Origin: Deinococcus marmoris DSM 12784
Lineage (GTDB): Bacteria > Deinococcota > Deinococci > Deinococcales > Deinococcaceae
NCBI RefSeq assembly: GCF_000701405.1
Contig: NZ_JNIV01000007.1
Location: 1-64,000 of the forward strand
Length of the DNA: 64,000 nucleotides
Reading direction: 5' to 3'
The notes under the pieces: model-generated
Seen by the model: the letters and a program-made list of their open reading frames with translations, nothing else
Database searches by the model: none
What the model was told of the DNA's origin: nothing
Shown: positions 32,005 through 41,293 of the stretch, piece after piece
Numbering within the stretch: the stretch's first letter is position 1
How the letters are laid out: every line of letters begins with the position of its first letter
Made by a program: the position numbers and the translations under genes

Positions 32005-33633
32005 ATGTCAATGCTGGCTCAGACTTATATGCTGTGGCTTAACTGTGCCGGTGCGCTGGCCCTGCTGACCGCCGCCGTGGCATGGCGGCGGCGTGAGGTT
32101 CCGGGGGCGCTGGGTCTGTTCGCCTATCTCATGATGGTGGCGTTCTGGACACTGACCTACGCCGCGCACTGGGGCAGCTCTGGACCGCTGTGGCCGCAGG
32201 TGTGGCTGCTGGCCAGCTTTGTGGGGGCGGTCAGCAGTCCGGTGTGCGTGTGGCTGCTGACGCGCCTGCTCACCGCGCCGTCCCGCAAGGTCAGGTGGAC
32301 GGAATGGACGGCGGTGCTGGCGATCAGCGTGATCACGGTAGCCCTGATGGTCACAAATGACCCGCTGGGCCTGCTGTTCGGGTCGGTTGCCGGTCTTGGC
32401 ACGGCCCATACCCTGCTCAACGGTGGGCCGTGGTTCACGGTGGTGGTGATCCACGGGTATCTGTTGATCCTGCTCAGCGTCGTGCGTCTGATCCGGGCGC
32501 GGCGGGAGGCGGTGGGGCTGTACCGCCAGCAGGTGAGCTGGGTGTTGCTGGGCCTGACGGTGCCATGGGCCGGAAGCTTCGTGGGGGTGATGTGGGGACC
32601 GGTGTTTCCCGGACTGGACATCACGCCCATGTCGTTTCTGGTGACTGGAGCGATTTTTCTGTATGCCGTGCTGGGTCTGCGCCTCTTTGATCTGGTGCCG
32701 GTGGCGCGGCATCTCCTGATCGAGCAACTCCCCGACGGTGTCGTGGTACTGGACCGGCGACGGCGCGTGCTGGACCTGAACCAGGCCGCACGCCAGATGG
32801 TGGGCGAGAAGGTTCATTCCCCGCTGGGCCTGCCGGCAGCCGAGGTGTTCGGGCACTGGAGCGCGGCGCTGCATGACCTGCGTGACCTGGGCGATCAACA
32901 GCTTCGGCTGGCGCTGCCTGAGGGCCGTCATCTGGAGGTGCGGGTGTCCAGCCTGAGAGACGACCAGCAGGTGGTTCAGGGCCACATGGTGGTATGGCGT
33001 GACGTCACCGAGCAGCAGCGGGCTGAGGCCCGGATTCAAGCCGCCCATGAGGAACTTCAGCAACGCTTCCATGAAATCCAGAGTCTTCAGGTGCAGCTCA
33101 GAGAGCAGAGCCTGCGTGATCCCCTGACTGGGCTGCACAACCGCCGGTATCTCCAGAAGCAACTGGCCCTGCTGGAGACTGATGCAGAGACGTTCTACAG
33201 CGTCCTGATCTTCGACCTCGACCACTTCAAGGTGACGAACGACACCTACGGGCACGGTGGCGGGGACCGGGCCTTGCAGGAGGTGGCCGCCCTGCTGCAA
33301 CGGCGCTTTCAGGACCAGCACACCCTGTGTCGTTACGGCGGGGAGGAATTCGTGATGGTGCTGACCGGGCCGCCAGCCGCCCAGGTCCAGTCGGTGGCCG
33401 AGACCATCCGGCGCGACATTGAGGGCCTCGACATTGACCATAACGGGCAGAGCCTGCGGATCACGGCGTCGTTCGGGGTGGCGACTGCGGCGGAACACGG
33501 CCCCGCTCCCGAGCAAGTTCTGCTGGCCGCCGATCGCGCCCTGTATGTGGCCAAGAACCAGGGGCGCAACCGGGTCTGCATGTCCCCGCCCGGCCCGTGG
33601 CTCACGCAGATGGGCGGGGCTGCCCTGGACTGA
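32005..33633 (+). CDS. Membrane-bound sensor diguanylate cyclase (7TM-PAS-GGDEF)
   Basis: A 542-residue protein from ATG 32005; the frame is open back to TTG 31909, but TATGCT at 31988-31993 would place the transcript start near 32005. Residues 1-230 contain about seven hydrophobic helices resembling the histidine-kinase 7TM sensor region. About 235-345 is a PAS-like domain (VLDRRRRVLDLNQAARQMVG). A coiled linker (EARIQAAHEELQQRFHEIQ) leads to a GGDEF domain with DPLTGLHNRRYL, DLDHFKVTNDTYGH and active-site GGEEF at about 445-449. It should make cyclic di-GMP in response to an unknown membrane or PAS signal. Single gene. Confidence 0.9.
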   Translation: MSMLAQTYMLWLNCAGALALLTAAVAWRRREVPGALGLFAYLMMVAFWTLTYAAHWGSSGPLWPQVWLLASFVGAVSSPVCVWLLTRLLTAPSRKVRWTEWTAVLAISVITVALMVTNDPLGLLFGSVAGLGTAHTLLNGGPWFTVVVIHGYLLILLSVVRLIRARREAVGLYRQQVSWVLLGLTVPWAGSFVGVMWGPVFPGLDITPMSFLVTGAIFLYAVLGLRLFDLVPVARHLLIEQLPDGVVVLDRRRRVLDLNQAARQMVGEKVHSPLGLPAAEVFGHWSAALHDLRDLGDQQLRLALPEGRHLEVRVSSLRDDQQVVQGHMVVWRDVTEQQRAEARIQAAHEELQQRFHEIQSLQVQLREQSLRDPLTGLHNRRYLQKQLALLETDAETFYSVLIFDLDHFKVTNDTYGHGGGDRALQEVAALLQRRFQDQHTLCRYGGEEFVMVLTGPPAAQVQSVAETIRRDIEGLDIDHNGQSLRITASFGVATAAEHGPAPEQVLLAADRALYVAKNQGRNRVCMSPPGPWLTQMGGAALD

Positions 33634-33703
33634 TCTCCTGACAGCAACACCTGAGCAGCTCCGCCTGTATGGTGATCACGAAGCAGGCTGCGGGCCGGAA
33701 AAT

Positions 33704-34276
33704 TTACAGTTGCCCCACCGCCCCCGTCAGATTCCACCGCGCCTGGGCTTCCAATTCCGCAAACTCCGGCGTCGTGTAAATCTGCCCACGGTTCAGGAAG
33801 CCGCGCAAGATTTTTTTACGGCCCACGCGGTATAGCAACGCGGAAACGTGCGCGTATTCCTGCCGGATGGCAGCGTCGTAGGCGGCAAAGTCAGCGGCAG
33901 ATGCCCCCAGAATTGCCAGATCGGCGTCCACCAGCAACGCCTCGGCACGGGTGGCGGGCGGGGCAGCATGTTTCGTTGCCAGAATCAACACGTGAATTTC
34001 TTTCTGCAGGTCTGCTGGGGCGTTCTGAGACACCAGCCAGCCGTTAAACACCTCCGCGCTGCGTTCCTCGTTGTCGCCCGCCCTGGCGTCATAGATCAGA
34101 TCGTGGCCCCACACCGCCAGGGCCAGGGCCGGAGTCAGCACGCCGCGCGATTCCAGTGCGTCCAGCATGGCGCGGACGTGGTCGGCATTGTGGTAGGCCC
34201 GCCCAGCCTCCGAATAAGAGGGCAGAGCGAACGCCTCAGCTTCCGCTACCAGATCAAGCTCAGCCGTTCCACTCAT
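33704..34276 (-). CDS. Predicted HD-superfamily metal-dependent phosphohydrolase
   Basis: A 190-residue protein with YHNADHVRAMLDAL (first His pair) and the HD dyad in VWGHDLIYDARAGDNEERSA, followed by LILATKHAAPPATRAEALL and LLVDADLAILGA. This pattern is that of the COG4339-type HD phosphohydrolases. The substrate is unknown, possibly a nucleotide. It overlaps the ROK kinase gene by 4 bases and is the downstream gene of that pair. Confidence 0.85.
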   Translation of the reverse strand: MSGTAELDLVAEAEAFALPSYSEAGRAYHNADHVRAMLDALESRGVLTPALALAVWGHDLIYDARAGDNEERSAEVFNGWLVSQNAPADLQKEIHVLILATKHAAPPATRAEALLVDADLAILGASAADFAAYDAAIRQEYAHVSALLYRVGRKKILRGFLNRGQIYTTPEFAELEAQARWNLTGAVGQL

Positions 34277-35181
34277 CCATACCGGGCGGCCAGCGCTGCC
34301 CCGATCACGCCCGCGTCCGGCCCCAGTTGGGCGCGGCGGATGGTGACGGGCGCAAAGCCCTTGGCATACTCGTCGGCTGCGGCCTGAACGCCGTGGAAGA
34401 AGTAGTCGCCCACGCTGGCGACGCCGCCGCCGATCACGAAGACTTCCGGGTCAATGACTTTTTGCAGGTCCGCCAGCGCCACGCCGATGTGCTTCATGGC
34501 CTGGGCCACCACCCGCCGCGCGCCGGGGTGGCCCTGCTGCGCCAGCGTGAATGCCTCGGCGGTACTCACGTCGCGGTTCAGGGCGTAGCTGGCGTCACGG
34601 GCAATGGCGGTGCCGCTGGCTACAGCTTCCAGCGCGCCGTCCAGCCCCGCGCCGCTGACCGGGCCGCCGGGCATGACCGTGATGTGCCCCAGTTCCCCGG
34701 CCACGCCGTGCCGCCCGCGCCAGATGCGCCCGTTCAGCACGATGCCTGCGCCGATGCCGGTGCTGACGGTCACGTAGATGCTGCTCTCGGTACCGCGCGC
34801 CGCGCCCAGATACGCCTCGGCCAGTGCGGCGGCCTTGGCGTCGTTTTCCAGCACGATCCGCTGAGACAGGCGTTCCAGCAGGCCGTCCACCATCGGCACG
34901 TCGTTGAAGCCGTAGATGTTGGGGGCGAACTTGACGCGGGTGCGGTCACTGTTCAGCGGCCCTGGAATCCCCACGCCGATCAGGCGGGCGTCGGGGTGCT
35001 TGCGCTGCAAATCGGTGATCTGCGCGGCGATGGCGTCCAGAACTGCCTCCCAGCCGGTCTCCGGGGTGGGCTGGACATGGCGGTCCTGCAATTCGTCGCC
35101 GCGCAGCACGCCGGTGGCGATCTTGGTGCCGCCGACATCCACGCCGATGCTGATCTGTTCGGGCAGGGGGAAAGTGGTCAT
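34273..35181 (-). CDS. ROK-family sugar kinase lacking the zinc cysteines
   Basis: A 302-residue protein with the ATP-binding DVGGTKIATGVL at 15-26, IPGPLN, the catalytic END at 112-114, GTGIGAG-like STGIGAGIV and GELGHITV. It resembles glucokinases and related ROK kinases. The usual CxCGxxGCxE zinc motif reads S176-G-A178-G-L-D-G-A183-L-E, so all three cysteines are replaced. There is no N-terminal HTH, so it is an enzyme rather than a repressor. AGGAG lies upstream of ATG 35181. It overlaps the HD hydrolase gene. Glucose is the most likely substrate but this is not certain. Confidence 0.9.
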   Translation of the reverse strand: MTTFPLPEQISIGVDVGGTKIATGVLRGDELQDRHVQPTPETGWEAVLDAIAAQITDLQRKHPDARLIGVGIPGPLNSDRTRVKFAPNIYGFNDVPMVDGLLERLSQRIVLENDAKAAALAEAYLGAARGTESSIYVTVSTGIGAGIVLNGRIWRGRHGVAGELGHITVMPGGPVSGAGLDGALEAVASGTAIARDASYALNRDVSTAEAFTLAQQGHPGARRVVAQAMKHIGVALADLQKVIDPEVFVIGGGVASVGDYFFHGVQAAADEYAKGFAPVTIRRAQLGPDAGVIGAALAARYG

Positions 35182-35232
35182 AGAAACTCCTGAATGGGGA
35201 AGGGGAGGGACGGGGCGGATTATCAGTCCACT

Positions 35233-35535
35233 CTAGCCCGCCCCATCTCCCGCGTCTTCTGGATCGAAGCCCAGCAGTTCCAGCGCCTCGGCCAGTTGCA
35301 CCTGCGGCACGTACAGGCCCACGTCGCCCATGTAGCCGCCGGTCTCGATCTCGATCACCGGGGAACCCATTGCCCACTGAAACGGCGTGCGGACCACGGT
35401 GACCACCCCGCCGTCCGCCAGGGTGCGCCGCCAGCCCTCGGCCAGCAGGCGCGGCAGGGTGTCCAGCCGCACCCAGGGATCGCCCTGGTACAGCACACGG
35501 TCATCGTACTGGTTGTTGCGCGAGGGACCGCTCAT
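35233..35535 (-). CDS. Hypothetical protein
   Basis: A 100-residue soluble protein (MSGPSRNNQYDDRVLYQGDP...). It has a predicted alpha/beta makeup with TPFQWAMGSPVIEIETGGYM and VQLAEALELLGFDPED near the end. I do not recognise the family. Codon use matches the neighbours and it is oriented with them. Its start codon lies at the very edge of a small inverted-repeat element that separates it from the thioesterase gene upstream. Confidence 0.65.
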   Translation of the reverse strand: MSGPSRNNQYDDRVLYQGDPWVRLDTLPRLLAEGWRRTLADGGVVTVVRTPFQWAMGSPVIEIETGGYMGDVGLYVPQVQLAEALELLGFDPEDAGDGAG

Positions 35536-35669
35536 ACGGACTCCGATTGAATCGTTTGCAAAAACGATGAAATCCGAGCGGACGCGAGAAGCAGAGGGAC
35601 GGGTTCCGGGCGTGGAGTTAACAAATCGGCGCTTTCCCGGTTTGTTAACGAAACAGACGGAATCCGTAT
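35534..35669. repeat. Short element with terminal inverted repeats (MITE/SNR-like), type A
   Basis: The ends are ATACGGACTCCG (35534-35545) and CGGAATCCGTAT (35658-35669), an 11 of 12 inverted match. Inside are two perfect hairpins: ATCGTTT/AAACGAT (35551-35568) and GTTAACAAA/TTTGTTAAC (35617-35649). It has no coding capacity of note. It exactly fills the gap between the thioesterase stop codon and the next gene's ATG. The size and structure suit the small dispersed repeats known from Deinococcus genomes. Confidence 0.65.
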
Positions 35670-36148
35670 CATGGGGTTTTTTCCGGGGGAACGTCCAAAC
35701 GGGCCAGCAGCGGTTTGACCAGTTCGCGGAAGCGTTCGGGCAGGGCTTCCGGGATGTGATCGGCGTTCACGCGCACCTGCACCGAGCGGGCAAAGGCGCA
35801 GGGCACGTTGTCGGCCACGAAGCGGGCGGCCACCGTCCAACTGCTGCGGCCCACCCGCTCCACCAGCGACTCGATGAACACAGTCTGCCCCAGCCGGATT
35901 TCATGCACGTAATCCAGTTCCAGGCGGGCCAGCATGGAGTGGTCATCGTCGCCCTGAATGCCCGTCGCCGCCGACATGTCCATGCGCGCCACCTCCAGAA
36001 ACTCGGCGTAACGCGCGTTGTTGACATGGCCCATCGCGTCCACGTCGGCAAAACGGAGCTGGATGCTGGTGCGGTGGGCGTCATGCCAGTTCAGGGCCGG
36101 AATGCGGCTGGCAGACGGGGCCGGGGCTGGAGAGGCTGGGGCAGTCAT
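35669..36148 (-). CDS. Acyl-CoA thioesterase, hot-dog (4HBT) fold
   Basis: A 159-residue protein with the 4-hydroxybenzoyl-CoA thioesterase pattern: a strand LRFADVDAMGHVNNARYAEF carrying the catalytic Asp and the HVNN motif, followed by the long hot-dog helix, and later RLELDYVHEIRLGQTVFIE and SWTVAARFVADN. The first 25 residues are Ala/Pro-rich. It hydrolyses acyl-CoA thioesters, exact substrate unknown. Its stop codon coincides with the end of the inverted-repeat element. Confidence 0.88.
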   Translation of the reverse strand: MTAPASPAPAPSASRIPALNWHDAHRTSIQLRFADVDAMGHVNNARYAEFLEVARMDMSAATGIQGDDDHSMLARLELDYVHEIRLGQTVFIESLVERVGRSSWTVAARFVADNVPCAFARSVQVRVNADHIPEALPERFRELVKPLLARLDVPPEKTP

Positions 36149-36251
36149 GCCTCCCAGTCTAGCGGTCCGTGTGGATGCCCTCTGCCGCCCGCCTTCCAGA
36201 CATCGGTATTCCAGACGTCGGCCTTTCAGCGCAGCTCTCAGAAGTGAACGC

Positions 36252-36257
36252 TATGCT
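36252..36257 (+). promoter_or_regulatory. -10 box for the FtsB-like gene (leaderless)
   Basis: TATGCT ends 8 bases before ATG 36266, with no clear ribosome-binding site. Confidence 0.4.
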
Positions 36258-36265
36258 GGGGCCGC

Positions 36266-36670
36266 ATGACCGACGCGCCGCCCCCCCCACCTCCACCCCC
36301 ACCGCCATTACAGCGCCGGGCGTGGTGGAGGCAACTCAGTTACCGGCGACTGTCCCGCCTGCCCCTGACCATGATCCTGACCAGCCTGCTGGCGGGCCTG
36401 GGCATCGTGCAGCTCAGTTTCCAACTGATCAACACCGGTTACCGCAGCGTCTCGTGGACCCGCCAGACCGCCGAGGCCCAGGCCAATATCCGGGGCCTGG
36501 AGCGCGACGTGCAGGTCTTGCAGGACGCGGAGACCAACGCCAACACTCCCGGTTACCTGCGAGAACTCGCCCGCTGTCAGGGCTTTGTGGGTGCCGACGA
36601 GCGCATCGTCGTCAGCCCCGATGCCCCCGAAAGCCCCGGCGAGAACTGCAAGGCGTTGCGGCTGCCGTAG
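36266..36670 (+). CDS. FtsB/DivIC-like membrane protein
   Basis: A 134-residue protein. It opens with ten prolines in a row, a basic patch (LQRRAWWRQLSYRRLSR), one membrane helix (MILTSLLAGLGIVQLSFQLI, about 36-55) and an extracellular coiled coil (RQTAEAQANIRGLERDVQVL), followed by a segment with two Cys (ARCQGFVG, ENCKAL). Septum-formation initiator proteins of the FtsB/DivIC type have this size and layout, including a LREL...G short motif after the coil. The assignment rests on architecture rather than clear sequence identity. Confidence 0.6.
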   Translation: MTDAPPPPPPPPPPLQRRAWWRQLSYRRLSRLPLTMILTSLLAGLGIVQLSFQLINTGYRSVSWTRQTAEAQANIRGLERDVQVLQDAETNANTPGYLRELARCQGFVGADERIVVSPDAPESPGENCKALRLP

Positions 36671-36884
36671 GGGTTATGTGGTGTGGGCTGTAGGTTGTGG
36701 GAAGGGCCTGGGCGACTTGTTTGGTTAATTGGCCTGGGTGACGGCCTGCCCGGTGGCCCCCTCACCCCCTTGCTTCACAAGGCCCCTTTGCAAGCAGGTC
36801 TCTGACCCTCCCGCAGGGGCGAGGGGTCAAGAATGAGGCTTTGCCTGGCCTTTCCCACACCCCACAACCGACAGCCTACAACCC
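36671..36884. repeat. Large inverted repeat filling a convergent gap
   Basis: The arms are 36671-36703 (GGGTTATGTGGTGTGGGC, then TGTAGGTTGTGGGAA) and 36852-36884 (TTCCCACACCCCACAACC, then GACAGCCTACAACCC), which are imperfect inverse complements. Between them lie shorter palindromic GC-rich blocks (for example CCTCCCGCAGGGGCGAGGGG at 36809-36828). It sits between convergent genes and may act as a terminator. No gene was seen. Confidence 0.55.
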
Positions 36885-38201
<1,317 letters not shown>

Positions 38202-38217
38202 GGGGCAGTGTACGAGA

Positions 38218-38568
38218 TCACTTCAAGGCGAAGACCAATTTCAAGCCCATATCCAGCAAATCCAGGCTGATTCTATCGAGCTGCCCCCGACACCGCTCCA
38301 GACGCGTCTTGTCCACCACCAACACCTGAGAGACGTTCAGAACGCTGTCCTGGGCCAGCCCGTTGTGTTCGTCCGCCAGCAGCAACACATTACCCGGCGC
38401 AGCCTGAAGCCGGATATTGGACGTCAACACGGCCACAAGGACAGTCTGGATGGCGCTGGCATTAAAGTCATCGGCAGAAACCACAACGACGGGTCCATGC
38501 CCGTATGGCTCCGCATTCTGGCGCTGGGTCAGCGGATACTCAATATCCCAGACCTCGCCGCGCTTCAC
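38218..38568 (-). CDS. mazF: MazF/PemK-type toxin (mRNA endoribonuclease)
   Basis: A 116-residue protein with the SH3-like barrel pattern: [12 protein letters not shown] at the start, [35 protein letters not shown] (the variable loop) and LERCRGQLD near the end. Such toxins cut mRNA at short sites. It overlaps the antitoxin gene by 4 bases and is second in the operon. Length and motif order agree with MazF (about 110). Confidence 0.85.
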   Translation of the reverse strand: MKRGEVWDIEYPLTQRQNAEPYGHGPVVVVSADDFNASAIQTVLVAVLTSNIRLQAAPGNVLLLADEHNGLAQDSVLNVSQVLVVDKTRLERCRGQLDRISLDLLDMGLKLVFALK

Positions 38569-38804
38569 TCTGCGTTCTGCCGTCGCAGCGCCTCAAAACC
38601 CAGTTCTGCCAGGGCGGGTGAAAGGCTGCTGTCCTCATTGGCATAAACAGCGTTGAGCTGGGCCGTTACCGTCTGCCCCTCGTTGCGTTCCAGAAATTCT
38701 TCAAGCGCGCGGGCATACAGCTCACTTCTGGAAAGCTGCTGGCCCTGCGCGAACTGTTCAGCCCTCCGGTACAGAGTGTCTGTCAGAGAAATAGCCGTTT
38801 TCAT
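38565..38804 (-). CDS. mazE: MazE-like antitoxin with ribbon-helix-helix N-terminus
   Basis: A 79-residue protein. MKTAISLTDTLYRRAEQFAQ and SRSELYARALEEFLERNE form an RHH DNA-binding fold; the C-terminal half (TVTAQLNAVYANEDSSLSPA) should wrap the toxin. It precedes mazF with a 4-base overlap. The ATG lies 6 bases after a TATACT -10 box, so the mRNA appears leaderless. Autorepression through the palindrome just upstream is expected. Confidence 0.85.
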   Translation of the reverse strand: MKTAISLTDTLYRRAEQFAQGQQLSRSELYARALEEFLERNEGQTVTAQLNAVYANEDSSLSPALAELGFEALRRQNAE

Positions 38805-38809
38805 GGCTT

Positions 38810-38828
38810 AGTATAACATGGGTTATAC
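38810..38828 (-). promoter_or_regulatory. Operator/promoter of mazEF
   Basis: A perfect inverted repeat GTATAAC-ATGG-GTTATAC occupies 38811-38828. On the minus strand TATACT (38810-38815) inside it is the -10 box, 5 bases before ATG 38804. Binding of the RHH antitoxin here would block transcription. Confidence 0.7.
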
Positions 38829-39788
38829 CGGTTCGGGTTTTTCATCGCGCACCGCCGCGCAGCGTGCCCCCAGCCGTCCGAAGACGTCCAGCAGCTCCGG
38901 CGGGCCGTCCACCCGGAAATCGCAGTCCAGCCCCAGCAGAAAAGCGGCGAAGCTGGGCAGATTATCGCGTGTGCAGCTCAGCCGGGTGCCGCCCGCCTCG
39001 GCACTGATCTGGGTAAACCAGACTGAGACCCGGCCCTGCAAGGTCTCCGGCGGGGTGTCCAGCCACACGCTGACCTGGGCGGTGGGAGCTTCCGGCGGCA
39101 GGGTAGAACGCAGGTAGGCCAGCGCGTCGAAGTCGGGCGGCGCAGTAAACGAAGCGTCCAGCACGCACAGTTTGCCCATGCGGTCCAGCCGGAAGGAACG
39201 CAGGGCGTCCCGCAGATGGCAGCGGCCCACCGCGTACCAGCGCCCGTCCAGATGCAGCGCGCGGTACACGTCCACCCGGCGCGTCAGGGCGCTGGACTGC
39301 GGCGAGGCATACTGGAATTCAACGGTCTGCGCCCCGTGGACTGCGCCCAGCAGCGCAGACAGTAATGCCGCATCGGTGGACACCACCCACGGGGAAGAAT
39401 CCAGTTGCACCGCGCTTTCCAGCGCCTCCACCGTCTCGCGCAGGGCGTGCGGCAGGGTGCGGGCCAGTTTGGCACCCGCCGCGTGCGCTGCCGGGGCCAG
39501 TGCGCCCAGCCCCAGCAGGCGCAGCGCCCGCAGCCCCAGCGCCAGACTCAGGGCTTCCTCGCCCGTGAACATCAGCGGCGGCAGCCGGAAGCCGGGTTTC
39601 AGGCAGTAGGCCCCGCCCACGCCGCGTTTTCCCTCTACCGGAATGCCCAGGTCTTGCAGCCGCGCGACGTAACGCTGCACGGTGCGCGGGCTGACCTCCA
39701 GCACGCGGGCCAGTTCCGCGCCGGTCACGCTTTCGCGGGCCTGAAGCAATTCCAGCACGGTCAGCACCCGCATCGAGGGGTCATACAT
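38823..39788 (-). CDS. WYL-domain transcriptional regulator with N-terminal HTH
   Basis: A 321-residue protein. The N-terminal DeoR-type HTH has RVLTVLELLQARESVTGAEL and SPRTVQRYVARLQDLG. The WYL domain has the altered core HLDGRWYAVGRCHLRDALRS, close to the family WYL/RxFRLDR pattern (SFRLDRMG), which binds nucleotides or other ligands. The C-terminal WCX-like extension ends DVFGRLGARCAAVR. It is divergent from the DinB gene at 39860, which it may control. Its end overlaps the mazEF operator region by a few bases. Confidence 0.88.
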   Translation of the reverse strand: MYDPSMRVLTVLELLQARESVTGAELARVLEVSPRTVQRYVARLQDLGIPVEGKRGVGGAYCLKPGFRLPPLMFTGEEALSLALGLRALRLLGLGALAPAAHAAGAKLARTLPHALRETVEALESAVQLDSSPWVVSTDAALLSALLGAVHGAQTVEFQYASPQSSALTRRVDVYRALHLDGRWYAVGRCHLRDALRSFRLDRMGKLCVLDASFTAPPDFDALAYLRSTLPPEAPTAQVSVWLDTPPETLQGRVSVWFTQISAEAGGTRLSCTRDNLPSFAAFLLGLDCDFRVDGPPELLDVFGRLGARCAAVRDEKPEPV

Positions 39789-39859
39789 GTTGGTATCCTG
39801 ACATACAAAGAAGACAGGTTCTGACGGGAATCGGGGTTACGCTGTGGGCGGAGGTCAAG

Positions 39860-40375
39860 ATGACGAATACGCCTGAAGTAGAAGTGTCTGGTGGAATAGC
39901 CCAGCCGGTGATCCTCTCGCCCGCCCAGTTTCTGGAACACTGGCAGGGCCACCGCCGATTGACCCGGCGCGTGATCCTGGCTTTTCCCGAAGATCAGTTG
40001 TTCAGCTACAGCATCGGCGGAATGCGCTCCTTCGGCATGCTGGCCTGGGAAATCCATCAGGTCAGCGAGTTCACGCTGAAGGGCATGCGGACAGACGACT
40101 GGGCCATGCCGGACTGGAGCGTCGGCACCCCGCAGGACCGCGCCGAGCTGCTGAAAGCCTGGGACGAACTGACCGCCCGTTTTGAAACTGAATTGCCACA
40201 GGTGGTCCCGGCGTTCTACCCGCAGATGCACACGCTGCCCTGGGGCGAGATGAGTGGCTGGGCGGCGGCGATCTACAGCATCGACAACGAGATTCATCAC
40301 CGGGGTCAGGGCTACGTGTATCTGCGGGCGCTGGGAACCGAGCCGCCCGAGTTTCCCTCGTACATGGCACCATGA
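39860..40375 (+). CDS. DinB-family protein
   Basis: A 171-residue protein with a DinB pattern: QFLEHWQGHRRLTRRVILAF, FGMLAWEIHQVSEFTLKG (first metal His) and the C-terminal NEIHHRGQGYVYLRAL with the HHRGQ motif. The metal-binding His triad appears complete. GGAGG lies 7 bases before the ATG. It overlaps the DUF3224 gene by 4 bases and is divergent from the WYL regulator. The substrate is unknown. Confidence 0.85.
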   Translation: MTNTPEVEVSGGIAQPVILSPAQFLEHWQGHRRLTRRVILAFPEDQLFSYSIGGMRSFGMLAWEIHQVSEFTLKGMRTDDWAMPDWSVGTPQDRAELLKAWDELTARFETELPQVVPAFYPQMHTLPWGEMSGWAAAIYSIDNEIHHRGQGYVYLRALGTEPPEFPSYMAP

Positions 40376-40764
40376 GCGCCGCCACAGGAACATTCACGGT
40401 CAGGCCCCGCGCCGACACGCCCGCGCAGACCATCCCCGAAATCGGGCGGATGGGGCTGGACAAAACGTGGAGCGGCGATCTAACCGGGCAGAGCGTGGTG
40501 GAGATGCTGACTTTCATGACGCCCGTGGAGGGTTCGGCGGTGTATGTCGCCATCGAGGTCGTGCAGGCCACACTCAGCGGCAGGCAGGGCGGATTTGCCT
40601 TCTTCCACGCGGGCGTCAGCGAGCGCGGCAGCCAGAGCCTGACTTACCGGGTGGTTCCCGATTCCGGCAGTGGGGAACTGGCGGGCCTGAGCGGAGCATT
40701 GACGCTGGAAATTGTGGACAGGGTGCATCATTACATCCTCGAGTACACGCTGGCCGAAGCCTGA
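40372..40764 (+). CDS. DUF3224 family protein
   Basis: A 130-residue beta-rich protein (TGTFTVRPRADTPA, GRMGLDKTWSGDLTGQSVVE, AFFHAGVSERGSQSL, VHHYILEYTL). This order matches DUF3224, a small beta-barrel family of unknown function. It is translationally coupled (ATGA) to the DinB gene. Confidence 0.85.
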   Translation: MSAATGTFTVRPRADTPAQTIPEIGRMGLDKTWSGDLTGQSVVEMLTFMTPVEGSAVYVAIEVVQATLSGRQGGFAFFHAGVSERGSQSLTYRVVPDSGSGELAGLSGALTLEIVDRVHHYILEYTLAEA

Positions 40765-40911
40765 GAGGCTGACATGACCGCCCCCTGTTGTCTCCGTCTT
40801 GCCTCACTGACTCATACGCAGATTCGTGTGCTGGGTGGGGAAACGCCAGAGTCTGGCAGCCACCTCAAACCGCCCCGCTCCCGCGCGCTGAACGCTCTGA
40901 AGCCGCTGCCC

Positions 40912-40928
40912 GGCCCCCTCGCGGGGCC
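40912..40928. other. Hairpin in the 216-base gap before the DUF1905 gene
   Basis: GGCCCC-CTCGC-GGGGCC forms a short stem. No T-run follows, so a terminator role is uncertain. The rest of 40765-40980 holds nothing I can support. Confidence 0.3.
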
Positions 40929-40980
40929 ACCACACTGGTCGCTCCTGCTTCAGCTTCCATGACACACTCTGCGGTGAACC

Positions 40981-41271
40981 ATGCCCCTCATCCTTAACTT
41001 CAGCGGCCCCGTCTGGTACTGGCGCGGCCCCGCCCCGCATTACTTCGTGACCGTTCCCGCCGAGCAGGCCCAGCAGATCAGGGCCGCTGCCCGCCTCGTC
41101 ACCTACGGCTGGGGCATGGTTCCAGTGCGGGCCAGGGTGGGCGACAGCGAATGGAAGACCTCGCTGTTTCCCAGGGAAGAGCTGTACATTCTGCCCATCA
41201 AGCTGATGATTCGAAAGGCCGAGAAGATTGAGGAAGGCGACGACGTGGCTGTGCAGCTAGAAGTGGGCTGA
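40981..41271 (+). CDS. DUF1905 domain protein
   Basis: A 96-residue protein beginning LILNFSGPVWYWRGPAP, with HYFVTVPAEQAQQIRAAARL, a short WGMVPVRARVGDSEWKTSLFP and YILPIKLMIRKAE. This is the small beta-barrel DUF1905 layout. The function is unknown. It is 22 bases ahead of the DinB gene in the same direction. Confidence 0.82.
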   Translation: MPLILNFSGPVWYWRGPAPHYFVTVPAEQAQQIRAAARLVTYGWGMVPVRARVGDSEWKTSLFPREELYILPIKLMIRKAEKIEEGDDVAVQLEVG

Positions 41272-41293
41272 ACGCCTGCCCAGAGGAGAAAAA

